Shown here piece after piece: positions 1 through 12,600 of a stretch of DNA of 64,000 bases (position 1 is the first letter of the stretch; each line of letters opens with the position of its first letter). The stretch is taken from contig NC_133230.1 in assembly GCF_040436345.1 (NCBI RefSeq), forward strand, positions 6,655,297 through 6,719,296, written 5' to 3'. A program made the translations under genes and the position numbers. This stretch comes from Pagrus major. Lineage: Eukaryota > Chordata > Actinopteri > Spariformes > Sparidae. The notes beneath the pieces were generated by a model. The model did not search any database. It was not told where the DNA came from and saw nothing but the letters and a program-made list of their open reading frames with translations.

Positions 1-1309
1 GATGTCAGACAAAATGTGCACATTAATAATCAACAACTGATGCTTGATACACCGGATGCTTTTGCCACAGTAATACAAACACTGTTGCTATGGAAATCAG
101 TGACTAATGTATGACAATGATTTCCCTGGAAGTCACCGTTTGGACACACAAATCAAAAACCACACAGGCGATGTGGCTGCGTAGAGAAACAATAACCCCA
201 CACAGTGCAAGAATTTCCACAGGCCAGAATAATCAATATGAGAATAATGGAGCAAATCAAGATGTCAAGCAATAAATCAGAACACAGCATGATGAATAAT
301 CATGACATCCGAATGCCTCGAGTACAAAATGTAAATATGAGAAAACGTCAGATTAAGTGCACCCTGTTGAGGCTGATAATATAGCCGCTGCATCACCAGT
401 GAGGCATAACATTTAATTTCAAGCAGAGAGAATCATTCAGGAAAAAGCCCATGTTAATAATTTTATGTGCATTGATGCGACACTGCAGATTAAAGGGGCA
501 GTTCTGAACTGAAAGACATCAGCGAAAGCCACAAAACCGAGGCTATAAAAAGAGTTCAAAGTGAACAGAATAAGCGACACCTCGCAAATGTCACCAGAGT
601 ACAAAGACACTTTGGAGCATTTTATTCAGAGACAGATGATTCAGCCAGCACGTACTGTACAGCTCTAGAAATGTCACTTTTCACTTTTGACTAAACTAAG
701 CCTCAACCGTTTTATAATCTCATCTACATCTGGCACAAAGTTTTGACAAATTGCTCTGCCTTTTCAGCCCGTTAACCTCATTTTCCTGCATTACCCCCCA
801 AAAGTGCTGGAACATGTGAGCCAGTAAACAGGTCCCCGGAAGGCCCACGTAATCACGGAGCTATTTAAATAATTTGAGCAACATTTGGAAATAAGGCCAA
901 CAATCACAGAAAACCCAGATTCACATGATGACGCTCTGTAGAGATGGAGTTCATCTATTATCAGAAACGAGATTTGTGGATTTAGGTTACTCAAAGAGGA
1001 GGACAGTATGAAAACTACAAAGCACACCTGTCATTATGTCAGCAGTTATTGTTGATAAGTAACGAACAGTGTATAAAAGCCAATTCACATAAACTAACGA
1101 AGACAATGAGACGCATCTGAAATCTCAGCTTGTTAGTACAACTACGAAGGACTTTCATTATTAATTAATTTTCCATTTATCTGTTTGATGAATGAAAAGA
1201 TTGAAAAGAAAAGAAAATGAAAATACCAGAAAACTATGAAACCGTACTAAAATGGAAATAAAAACAATCAAAATCTCTGTGAGTGAATGAATGAATGTCT
1301 GTACGAAGG

Positions 1310-1480
1310 TTTGCGCCAATACATCTCGCAAATGTTAAGATATTTCAATGGATACGTGAAAAGGATCTCGAATGTCTGTACCAAATTTCACAGCACTCCA
1401 TCCAGGAGTTGAGATGTTTCAGCCCGGGCTTCAGTGGTGGAGCACTCGATCGACATTGCCATCAAAAAACTATAAACCAC
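1310..1480. repeat. partial copy of the 2970-3440 repeat, opposite sense
   Basis: Words such as AATGTCTGTACCAAATTTCA and GACATTGCCATC match the reverse complement of the left half of the repeat at 2970-3440 and its usual flank. It underlies the open frame that starts at 1295, which is therefore not a gene. Confidence 0.5.
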
Positions 1481-2969
1481 GTTGCTCACTTTGTCAGCAC
1501 TATTGACTTTTACACCCGTTTTTCATACAGATATCTCACTGCCATATTCTTTGAAGTGTTAAGTCAGTGGGCCTTATGTAAGATATCCAGCCTCCTCCAT
1601 CTTGCTGATGCAGCACGTCCTGGAGGACAGACGGGGCAGGACAGGAAAGGGCAGTCGCCTCCTCACACACACATAAACACACATTTGAGATGCTCTGTGA
1701 CTCTGCAGGCGGATCAATTTTGCCTCCAGCTGACTTTTCCTCACGCCTCAGTGCACGCCCAACGCCATGCCTCACTGCCTGCTTTTAGTGGTCCCCGCAG
1801 AATATATTTGATTTTAAGGAACTACTGTTGATAATATCTGCTCAGCTTTTGTTTTAATGCACTTCCTTTCTGCAATGAATTAAACAATGAGTTTAGGAAC
1901 ATGTTCTGTCTCCACAAAAACCAGAAGAACCTGAAAAAAATATTTACATTGAATATAGCCGGTCGACACGAGCTGCAAGAAGGGACAAGGTCATGATAGC
2001 AGCTCCATTCAAAAGTCACGGCCTGAAGCAGTCTGATGGATATCATACAGCACATAAAGTCTAGACATAAACACCAGATTACCATAAATAGCCTGGTTTA
2101 ACTCGGTCTGTTCATGCGTGCAGTTGTTTATTAAGAGACAGCACAGCAGCATAGAAAGAGTTTATCTTGTTTGGGTGAATGAAGGTTATGAAAACTGACT
2201 AAAAATGAGAGACAGGCGTTAAATACCTTTGGGCTCAGGAGCCCAAACTACATTATCGTGCAATATTCTACATGGATCTACAGCGCTGTCATTTTATTAG
2301 CATACCTTCCTCTAATTAAATTCATGCTAATTGGAAAATGGGACAAGCACATGTGCCACTTGAGATACTGAGTGGAGAACGACATTTCCTTTTCATTTCA
2401 GCACGCTCACTTCTTCGAAGGAAATGTCAGCTCTGATGCAGCAGAGCCAAAAAGACCCAGGCCGATTCATATGTCAGTGTAAATGTTCAGTCTGGGGGCA
2501 TAACATCCTCTTCAGTGGGTCTTTTAGTCTAAATAGACCTCGGGGTGACAGAGAGCAGACTAAATGACATCCAGCTGAACCTGACACATGATAAGAACAG
2601 CTTACTGGTGAGACATCAAGCAGGGAATGGCTCAGTAAAATGTTATGCTGCAATGTTTGCTACCGCAGGGACTGATTCATATTTTTATTGTTGTTTCGTC
2701 CTTTAAATGCAGCAAGCCCTGACTGGACTGTGTCAAGAGCATTCAAAATGCAGTTTTTCATCAGTTAAAAGTGCATTCATCAAAATCTTTGTATTCAAAA
2801 TGTATCATCGCTGCCCTCACCCTCACTTTCTGCCAAACCCTCGTATCTTAATGAGGTGGGTTTTAGTCCGGAGGAAAAAATGGTCAGAGAGACCTGGACC
2901 TTTCCTACCCAGAGGATGAATCCAAACAACTCGGGACATCCTTGGACTTTTCATTTTGTACTATCAGCA

Positions 2970-3440
2970 GGTCAGACTTCTCAATTATCCAGTGAAATAT
3001 CTTAAAATTTGCAAGATGGATTGACTTTGGCGATTCCCTGATATTTCCTCCAGCGCCACAGAGTTTGACATTTGTGGTTTTGACAAAGATGTCTCAGCCA
3101 CTATTAAACACATTGCCATTAAATTCGGTACAGCCATTCACGTTGCCCTCAGGATGAGATGTAAATAACTTTTTTGATCCCTCAATTTTTCCTCGAGCTT
3201 TAATTTGCCCAATTATTTGGTGTTTGACTGGTTAACTTCAAGGCGAAAGACATTCAGCCTCAGTTGTTCTCACTAATGAGCAAATGTTATCATACTGGCA
3301 GACTAAACTAAGATGTTGAACATGGTAAACATCATACCCGCTAAACATCTGCACATTAGCATGCTGGTTGTTAGCATTTAGCTCAAAGCACAGCCTCACA
3401 GAGCTGCTGGCGTGGCTGTAGACTCTCAGTCTTATCTAAA
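2970..3440. repeat. percomorph interspersed repeat (near full length)
   Basis: A run of recognisable words includes TCGGTACAGCCATTCACGTT, CCCTCAGGATGAGATGTAA, AAGATGTTGAACATGGTAAAC and AGCATTTAGCTCAAAGCACAG, ending GTGGCTGTAGACTCTCAGTC. This is a common repeat of percomorph genomes. It has no coding frame. A related piece in the opposite sense lies at 1310-1480. Confidence 0.65.
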
Positions 3441-4832
3441 CTCCCAAACATTGGTACAGAACAGGCACTGAGTGCAGGACAACAAGAACAAGAAGGGGAA
3501 CATAAAACAATGAGAGGCTTTAACTGCCTCTCATTCATCCTACTCTAAATTCCCGCAGTGTGAGCATCCCAGGCTGCCAGGGGACAAAAGAGCAAGTGTC
3601 TCGCTGCTGCTCAAAGCGACATCTCAGCACTCTCGCCTCCAACAGGCCCAAATATGACAGCCTACTGGGTCCAGCTGCCACTCGAGGGCCCGTTCAATCC
3701 CGGCTCTGTCTCGGAGATTGGCCCTGTCTCTCGCAGCACTTAGCCTCACGCCTGTGGGTTGATGGCGCAGAAATGCAACTGATGCCCACTTCAAAAATAC
3801 CAAGATGAAACACAGCATCTTGACCTTGGCTCTTAAGAGCAGAGAGGCTTCGTTGGCGACGTCGCCAGCGGATCGAGGGCTGAAGTGGCTCTTGGAAAAG
3901 TCCATCTTTAGGAATAAGCACGCAATTATTGGAAGACATTCAGAGTGATGAAAAGGTGCACTCCGGGCTCATTCAGATGCCTCTCACGAAGAGGTGACAG
4001 AACATAAAAGTGCATTTCACATTCAGGATGACACACAGACACTTGCGCAGGCTGCTGAGGAGTTTAATAAAGACAACCCTCTGTGTGCCCTTCATGTACT
4101 TCATATCCTGACATAACATTACGAGCAGCAGCAGACCAGATCCTCATAAACTCTCTGCTCTGCCTCGTAAAAAGGTGAACGCGACAACATTTACATTCAC
4201 AGCCACTTCACTCGGACATCTGGGTGTCCAGACCACGGGCAATTATCCTTCCACCACCCTCTAAGATAGGTGATTGAGGCCCCTCCCTTAAGTATGATAG
4301 GTGATCATTAAGCATCTCAGCGTGGAGCGGCACGTGTCCTGAAGTGAATCTCGGAAACGTGAGATCAGTGCAGAGGCAGCACTTCTATAAGCCTCCCAGC
4401 CTAATAGCCTTGGGCTTCAGAGACCTCCAAACCACGGCGAGAGGGATTTATGGAGGCATGAAGAAATTGCGGGATAAATTGATAAAATCAGGGCAAGAAT
4501 ACAGTCGACCGGCTCAAATTTAAAAATGCCACTCGGCTCCTTATGATGTGCAGTAGTTTGCCTGAGCGTTAAAACGGTGATGAACCCATGCGAGGTAAAG
4601 GGATTAAGGCACAAACCGTTGATCCTGTATACAGCATGGATCACATATAAACCCATGTTTTGGCAACGAATCAGAATAGGTTGCTATTAGAGTCATGTTT
4701 AGGTCAAAACATGGATCACCACAAGGATGGGAATATGTTATGGAGACCCTACACTGTCAATCTGGTATATATTTATTCATTTCTTCCCATCTGATCATAT
4801 CAGACTCATTTGTGCCTCCACTATCCAGCTAC

Positions 4833-5250
4833 TTAAAGGAGACCTATCATGGTTTTTTGTTTATTTCCTTTCCCTCAATGTGTTTGTGTTCCTGTGCTCC
4901 TTTCTCCCACAGAAAACACGGCCCCTTAAATGCCTCATCAGTAGTCTCGCCTTTATTTCAGTGACTTTGTGACATCACACTACGTCACCATGTCACACGT
5001 TGGCATAATTTATGCCTGGCAGCTAGTTTGGCAGGTAAGAATTAATTTAGCACAGCTGCTCCGTTGTTGCTGGCACAGGCGTGTGTGAGCTGACCAATCA
5101 GAGCAGACTGGGTATCTGGGAGGACGGGACTTAAAGAGACGGGAGTGTTTCAGACAGAGGGGGAATACTCTGCTGCAGCACTGGACATCATGAGAAAACT
5201 GATGTGTTTTTTTAGCCTTAAAGCATGTAAACCTATTCTGGTGCTAGGAG
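4833..5250. repeat. TTAAAGG-type MITE-like element
   Basis: It begins TTAAAGGAGACCTATCATGG and carries known fish-repeat words CCACAGAAAACACGGCCCCTT, GCTGACCAATCAGAGCAGAC, GGGACTTAAAGAGACGGGAG and GCCTTAAAGCATGTAAACC. No open frame. It is followed by a fragment of foldback family A (5251-5360). Confidence 0.6.
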
Positions 5251-6616
5251 ATGGTTAGCTTGACTTAGCATAAAGACTGAAAGCAGTAGGAAACAGCTAG
5301 CATGGCTTGTCTGAAGGTAGAGTCCACCTACCAGCAACTCTAAAGATCATAAAGTTAATTCTTAGGCTTCAAGTTTTGAGAGGCTTTGTAAGCCAAACTA
5401 TCTTCAGCTTCCAGCTTCATAATTAAGAAACAAATAGTAGTATTGATCTTCTCATTTATTTCTTGGCAAGAAAAGGAATCATTATTCCCAAAAATGTCCA
5501 AACTATTCTTTTAACACAACAGCACTTATGTATCAGGGCTGCAGCTGGCACCAAAAACACATCATTTTTTAACATGTTTCCTCACAAACTAAAGAGTCAG
5601 CATGTTGGGGTTGACCTGTTTTTGGTGAGTATCCACTTGGCTGTGGGACACGGTGTGTGAATCACTGACTTTAAACAGATTTTAGAGTAAATTAAGTGTG
5701 TGAAAATCCTGACCGTGCACAATCTTCAAGGGTTTTGCTGAAATCTGCAAAAGAAGGGATCCTCCTGTGCGTCTCCTCTCTACTCCCTCTCTCAGTTTTC
5801 TTCCTATTTCTATTAAAAAATAAGCTAAATATGTATAAAAAAAAAAAAATAGGAGCCCTGTGGACTTTTCTTGTAAACAAACACGTTTACCTTCTCAACA
5901 TAACACACTGTGGTTTTGTCCTTGTGGTTGCTTTCATCCTTGAGGTCTTACAATCGTGTTGACAGCATTTCCTTCCTCGTGAAACATTTGCAGGAGAGAT
6001 TTTTTAAAAACATCTTCAATCCTGTGTCGCTTGCATCCGAAACTAAACATAAACTCTAACAGAGGTCGGAAACTCCACGGGGAACCTTTAAGACAAGATG
6101 TTAAAAGGAAGGGACAAATTGACCTCTGAGGATCGACAGCAGTCAGTTTGCTTCGCCACCTCGAGAGGTTGATATTACCGAAGGAGACGGTTGATTTGAC
6201 ATCTGGTCAACAAGCCGAGTTCCTCCTGTCTGAACTCTGACGGACGCAGGTCAATACAGAGCTGCAGAGATCTTGACTGGCAGTAAATGAGGGGGACTCT
6301 GCCGAGCCTCCATTCAGGAATCTAGCACATTAAATCAGTCAAGCAGCTTCACGTGACGACCTGCACTGTTCGGGGGTCGTGAGGGTTTGAACCTGCGACT
6401 GTTTTAGTTACAGGAACCCTTTTTATCTACTTGTCCACTCAGCTGACTAACATCACAGCTATGCTATTCCTGGAAATGAATTAGTCTTATTTCAGCTAAA
6501 AGCCATGCAATGTAATACGCACTGAAGGTATTAACTTAAGAGGATCAAGAGAGGCTGAGGAGAGACGGTCATCAGTTTGAAATTAAAAAAATAATAAAAT
6601 AAAAACACACACAGAC

Positions 6617-6647
6617 ATATATATATACATATATATATGTATATACA
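6617..6647. repeat. AT palindromic dinucleotide tract
   Basis: Alternating AT with CATATATATATG-type symmetry in pacs2 intron 1, potentially self-pairing. A simple repeat. Confidence 0.85.
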
Positions 6648-8354
6648 TTCTCATATTAGTCACAATGTTATTGAAAATCAGCTTCGATGAAAATAGTAAC
6701 GCCTGCACACTGACTCCAAACCACAAATTGGTTTCAGTGGAAAATGATTCAGTCACGGTCAGATGTTTGTCAGGTCAAAATGTTTAAAAATAGTCACCAG
6801 AGTTTTTTTCCAGTCAAAACATGGTAATGTCGGATTTGTGGCGATGTAACAGGCGTCTCACATCAGAAATACAACTTCTGCCATGACTCCAGTCCACGTG
6901 GTCAAGAAGCCTCATTCATTAACAGATGTTTAAAAATGTTACAGGACAACGTGGCTACAATGTCGTTAGAAGTTTCAAACTAATCTCAGTTATAAAAGTT
7001 TAAATAAAGTAATTGTCTGTGACTTGATTACATGTCCACTTTACAAAGATGCAGAGTATATGAACTAGAGTAAATATTCTCATCATTGATTTACCTGCTG
7101 CTCATTTTTTCTCAATTAATTCATCAAGTGTTTGGACCATAAAACATGAGAACATTGTTCCTGGAGCTCAAGATTACATATTCAGGAAGCTCGTTTTGTC
7201 TGTTCAACAGTCCGAAACCCAAAGATGTTCAATGAACAGCCCGGGTGTCTCTGACACTGGTCACTCTGACATGCAGGTCAGCTTAGAGGTTTGATTTTTA
7301 ACTCATTTTTGCCTCCATGCTTAACTTTTCCAACACAGACAAGAACTTCTTAAATGTGCAATGGATGAGTTGAATGGCCGGTCGATTGACAGGATTTTGA
7401 TAATTGGTTATTTGTAAGGCAATCACTGCTAATAGAGGTGTCGTCATATATTGATATCACGTTGGTTTGCATCTTTGTTTATGAGTTCATCTTGTTGCCT
7501 TTTCACTAGTTATTGAGTGTTGAATTGTTCCTTCAGTACATTTATTTAAAAGTTATGGTCACAGACTCTCTCTCCATCTCCCTACACTTGTATTTTGAGG
7601 GTAATAATTCAAAGATGTCACCTTGAGCTCTTCTTTCTGGACATTTAAAGACCAAACAAGCAATGTACTTGACTATGTTGAAAACAATCTGTAGTTGCAG
7701 CCTGTAAATGGAAATCCTAACAGCCACATCTCCATGATTATGATGACCACAGTGTCATATATTCACAATCCAGAAAAAAGCAACAGAGTAGACCTTGTGT
7801 TTGGGACTGTCTCATCAAATCAACCCAAAGAGTCTAATAATAGAAAACCTATCCTGAGCAGTAAATGAGAATTTGGCATCAGGGGCTTTTAACACAGCCT
7901 CTGAGTCTCTGGGGGTCACTGGAGCCAAATGGTCTCCATGGTGCAGCCTGGCACACGGATCTGGCATAAAGCTGGTTATCTGTCCTGACAGCGGAGGGGA
8001 TGATTATGAGCATTAAAGGCCCCCCCACACCTGCAGAATAAACACCTTGACAGCCTTATTCAAGCCCACACTGAGGCTGGAGCTGGAGGATCTGTTTACG
8101 GGTTGTTTGTGTTGGTGGTTACCTGCCAAATGATGCCACACAGTAGTACACCCTCCTTTATTTTAGTACATCAAAACAATGCGGATGGCTGAATGAGCAC
8201 TACAGGGCCTGCATGGGCATCCAGTTGGCATAATGATACCACTAGCTGGTGGTGCAGCCTGACGGATGACAGCCACTGCACGATGTGGCGCATTGGGAGC
8301 AGCTGGATTTAAAGTTTAAAGGGACACACGGATGACATGCACGCTCAGCCTTAC

Positions 8355-8473
8355 CTCGGGATGCAGTTCGGGGAGGATCCATCTATCTCCCATGTCGCAA
8401 ACAGGTTCATGGGCACGGGTCTGTTGAGAGCCCCGCTCCCGGGGAAGCTCAACCGGCCACTTCTCTCCGCCAT
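8355..8473 (-). CDS. pacs2: pacs2 first coding exon (partial gene)
   Basis: This is the first coding exon of phosphofurin acidic cluster sorting protein 2, a cytosolic adaptor for endosomal sorting and ER-mitochondria contacts. The ATG at 8473 opens 39 codons plus two bases and ends at a GT donor (GTAAGG at 8354-8349). The product starts MAERSGRL and runs through [19 protein letters not shown], which matches the known N-terminus of vertebrate PACS2 closely and PACS1 less well at the start. The split last codon (AG plus next exon) gives the Arg found before the conserved LCSLTLK segment. All later exons lie beyond the left edge, so most of the protein cannot be assessed. The upstream ATG in the same frame (8536) does not match the family, so 8473 is preferred. 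Gene identity is seen from the sequence; PACS2 rather than a teleost paralogue is inference. Confidence 0.88.
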
Positions 8474-8860
8474 GGTCCCTGGCTGCGGGTGGGACTGTCC
8501 GACACCGAGCTGGAGGGTTTGTAAAAAAAACAACAACAGCGGGACCAGTGAAGGTTTTCTGTGTGTGTGTGTGTGTCCGTGAAGTAGAGCCGTGACACGC
8601 TCACGTTAGTGCGATGTGGACGGTGCAGGACGAGCTCATTTCTCCGTCCTTGTCGGGGGCCGGGCAGGTCGGTGCGGTCCGTGCGCGCCGCGGAGGAACT
8701 GCAGTGGGAGAGCCGCGCAGGAGTGAACGGAGCGACCGCTGAGCTTGTTGTGCCTACCACGCTGCTCAGAGGGTATGAGGAGGGATTAGTGCCACACAGA
8801 GGAGAAGGGAGGGGAGGAAGAGACAACACTACACTGTGGTGACACGGGTTCAAAAAACAT
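8474..8860 (-). promoter_or_regulatory. pacs2 5' UTR / promoter region
   Basis: The sequence directly upstream of the pacs2 start is much richer in G+C and CpG than its surroundings (about 8600-8760), as expected of a CpG-type vertebrate promoter. It also holds a GT dinucleotide run at 8561-8576 that would lie in the 5' leader. No TATA box is evident. The transcription start cannot be placed from sequence alone. Confidence 0.5.
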
Positions 8861-11681
8861 CTTGGGGAAAGTGCTCATCCGGCTGTTTTTCGGCCATCTC
8901 CCCGTCTTCATTGCACGCGGCAGAATTACCCACAGACTTATATAGAGGAACTAGATATCAGATGGAAAGATGGCGGCCATTCACCGTGTGTTATTTGCAC
9001 GAGTTTGACCACTGGATCGTTGGTGTTACTTGCCCCAAACAGACAAAATACCATATTATAGATTAGCCGTAAGCCAGCCAGCAACAGCAGGAACAGAGGG
9101 CGTGTGGGTCTGAACTTAGCCTCTGACCAAAGGCAGCATTCCTGTTTATTTCTGTTTTCTTTCCCCATCTCGTCTCTATACATCCGTAAAGTACAGTTCA
9201 TTTCCCCTCCGTTCAGCAGACGAGAGAGAATTACAGTACGTTATGGAGGATTTCAGCATCTCCACGCTCACCTTGGCAGATTTTGAGAAGCGACAGCGAA
9301 GATAAATCCAAACTGGGCGCTCTCCTCGACTCCAGGTGTTTATTCCTCCAGAAGCTCCGTGCTCTGCCCCACTCTGACCCTCAATGTTGTTATGACCTCT
9401 AGAAGTTTTTCCTGACAGTGGCACTAAAGTTTCATTTCATGACCCTGCTCTCTCTCAGTCATCTTCTGCTGGCTTGTCTGTGGCATTAATCACCCTCCGT
9501 ATATTTCTCCCAGGAAAAAACGTCATTGAAGGTCTCTCTGCGCTGACTTAGTCTGCAGGTGCAGCTGGTGCAGGTCTGGGCGGATCCGTGTCGCCAGATC
9601 GATTCCCAAATTGTCCCTGCAGAGAGTGAACCACCTTTACATGTCACAGTGCTGCCTGTTAAAGGTAAAATCCGCAGAGAAATGCAGTGAAGGACTTTTA
9701 CTCACGTTGTTCTGCAGATTGAAGCATTTTTAATCACCCACAAGTTTATTTGTGTTGTTTTATGACTACATATTATTTTATATTTTTACTTTCACACCTG
9801 TTCTACATATGTGAGCATGTCACAGGCCTTTTTTTAAAATAAAAGTATATTCATATCTATTATAATATATCATAATAATTGCATCATACTGAATATTGAT
9901 CACTGCCATGTCTTCTCTTTAATCTCCTTAATCTAGTGTGATGTCATCTTACTACAAGCAGCTGCTGCCACCATGTGGTTGAAGCTGCACATGCTGGATG
10001 TCCTCAATGACCCTTTTGTTCTCCAGAACTCAACCTTATATAATTAACTATCTTGTTTTTCTTTTTTAAAGGAGCCTGCAAGCAATCATGTTTAACTTTG
10101 GCTTAATGTATGAGGGAAAATTGCACAGCACCGTGTTCAGGGGCTGTATGTGGAGGACTTGGTCACTTTAAGGATTAGTACGTGTTAATAGATAAACTGT
10201 TATCATAGTAATCCGTGGGAAGCTTATCTGTGAGTATTGTTTTATCAATGGCCACTCCTCTTGTACTATTTATAGTGGTAACCAAATGGAAGAATAAACA
10301 ACTTGAATTTTTACTTTATAACACTGTGACTGTTTACAAGTGTTGTAATAAAGACTGGTTGAACCACACGTACAGTAAAGCCTGCTGCTTACATGGCAAC
10401 AGCAGAGGTGAATCTTCATTTGTTTTCTGTGGGTGTTTTTATGCCAATGTGGATCCTTCAGATCAATTAAAGGGAAGCCTATATTCCACATTTTATTGTG
10501 TGTCATGTGAGTGTGGGACTTGCACTGGTCTGGTCTTGGTCTTGATTTGGTCTCAACCCCTTAAGTCTTGGTCTCAGTGTCTCGTCTTGACTACAACACG
10601 ACAGTGTATTTCTTAAAAGTCACATGTATTATATGTGCATAATTGGAAAAGAAAGACGTTCCAAGTGTGAACAGTTCAAGTCTGAGACCACATTTAAAAT
10701 CTCTAACAATGTCACATAAACCTGGAAATAATCAGAAAGTAAGTGAAAAGTCAAATTGTTATTCTAAGTGAAGAGGGCCCAGGGGGAAGTAACTAATTAC
10801 AGCTACTCACATTAAGTAATTAAGTCATTTTTGTGGGATACTTTTCAAGTCTGTAATTTTACTCCTACTTCAGTATGCATTACACCATGTTATCTTCTTA
10901 GTTACTTTTATAATCATAATCGAGTACTGAGTACAATTGTTACTCATATCTCAAGCTTTCATCTGCATTTCTGTAGCCAGTAAGGCTGTCTGATCACAAA
11001 TGGGCCAATGAAAACATGACATAAGAACAGGAAAACCCAGTTTACGAAGTATCTTGCTCATGGTCCCTGACTTTTATGTATCTAAAGAATGTCAAAACAT
11101 TCCTCTGGATCAGCTCATATTCATTTTAAAGTCCAAACACATTTATAACCAGAATTCCTTTATTTCTCACTGCAGGCTAAGTTCTGATTTTCTGGTACAA
11201 CTTTTCAAAATATCAAAAAGCTCTCACCAGTCATTTTGACTTATGGATCATCCAACAGTGCAAATATTAAACTGCATATCATCTCTTCACATCAGGTATA
11301 ATTCACTGTCCTTTTCATATCCGGCCTTGCCGTGTTTCATATTCTAGTCTACGTGCAGCTCAGTTTTGATGGATAGTTGATATATTTTATAGCAGTTTGA
11401 GTTCTGTGCATTGTTCTGGTTTCGTGGCCGTCTGCCTGTCATATCCATTCAATATCTTAATCGATCATCAGGCTGTAAATATAATATAAATGTGGAAATA
11501 ATCCTGTGAACAAAAGCCACAGAAATCGTAGTTTTATGAAATGTTACCGTTTTGAGAGTTAAAAACAATCCTGCTAAATAAAAGTATGTCACACTTTAAT
11601 CTTAATTATTTGTGTTTGTTCTTGGGGATGAATGCAGGACAGAATTGCACAAAATCAACAGATTTAACAGTTTGTGAAAGC
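8861..11681. other. intergenic, pacs2 to srsf5
   Basis: No gene can be supported here. Short open frames show no family match and no splice context. The region includes a degenerate repeat rich in GGTCTTGGTCT-like words (about 10515-10610) and another common fish repeat with TTAAGTAATTAA-like words (about 10780-10960). The rest is AT-rich sequence with nothing recognisable. Confidence 0.6.
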
Positions 11682-12600
11682 TTTATTCGGTTAAACTGCA
11701 GAGACTTTAGTCAAATATGTAGAGTCTCAACCCACATTCACAACATATTAAAAAAAAGAAGTCACCATTCTTTCTCGACATTACAAAAAAATTAAATGAC
11801 AATATGCAGTGAGTGTTTATTAGTATCAAATCAATAAACTTATTTTAGAGACATTTCTTCCACTTGTGTTCAGACACTCAACACCACAGGCCAAGGCTGG
11901 AGATTAAGTACATAAACACAAAGAAAAAATAAATCACCAACACGAGACAAGGTCCTACAGCAGTGTTTAAAATAAAGAGCCAGTCGAATTAATGCCAGAG
12001 TCCAACATCATTACACTAGAAAGCTGATATAAACCACCGACTGAGATGTTTGCATTTGTATGTTCACATATCAGGGCAGCGAATGCAACACGTGTAGTTT
12101 CACCTTTTACGGTGCCACATCAGAAGCAGAATCACAGTTTCACGGCAATGCCAGGAGCTCGCATTACAAACAAAAACACACTGAACATTTCGGGAATGAA
12201 ACGCATTCCCACCTAACCTTGAACTGCTCGACACTCAGGCGAAGCATAGAGGAGTGGATGGAGTCATGACATGGTAGACAGCTGGGAGAGGCTGCAGGGT
12301 TGTGACAACGATCACTGATCAAAATGTTTTGTCACGCGGTATTTCATCAAAATATGAAGGGGGTTTAAAAGAGGAAAGTGTATTAATCTTGAGATAAGAG
12401 GAAAACAAAACTTTTTCCAGTGGAAGCACATCCAAACTAACAAAAAACAAAAATCAAAGCCAATTTTATTTCAAAAGAACCAATGTAAAAAGGCAATAAT
12501 CTCCCCTTCATTAAAAAAAAGAAAGAAAAATCACCAGCCACCATTCAGGCCTATGGTGAGCTACTATCAGTCTATTTTACGGCCTACAGGTGTACCAATC
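11682..12600 (-). other. srsf5 3' UTR with poly(A) signals
   Basis: Downstream of the srsf5 stop (12603-12601) there is no other gene. The minus strand carries AATAAA hexamers at 11821-11816 and 11687-11682, giving a 3' UTR of roughly 0.8 to 0.9 kb. The segment 11816-12600 has A/T-rich unique sequence, as expected of a vertebrate 3' UTR. Which signal is used is not decided by the sequence. Confidence 0.5.

Larger units (their letters stand above)
1..8354 (-). other. pacs2 intron 1 (non-coding)
   Basis: The 8.3 kb left of the pacs2 first coding exon has no exon I can recognise on either strand. On the minus strand it is the start of pacs2 intron 1. It contains interspersed repeats at about 1310-1480, 2970-3440 and 4833-5360, an AT palindromic dinucleotide tract at 6617-6647, and otherwise AT-rich unique sequence. 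The next pacs2 exon is outside the window. Confidence 0.7.

Noticed and set aside
1295-1831. 178-codon plus-strand open frame
   Set aside because: Its left part is an interspersed repeat, it lies in pacs2 intron 1, and the product matches no family I recognise.
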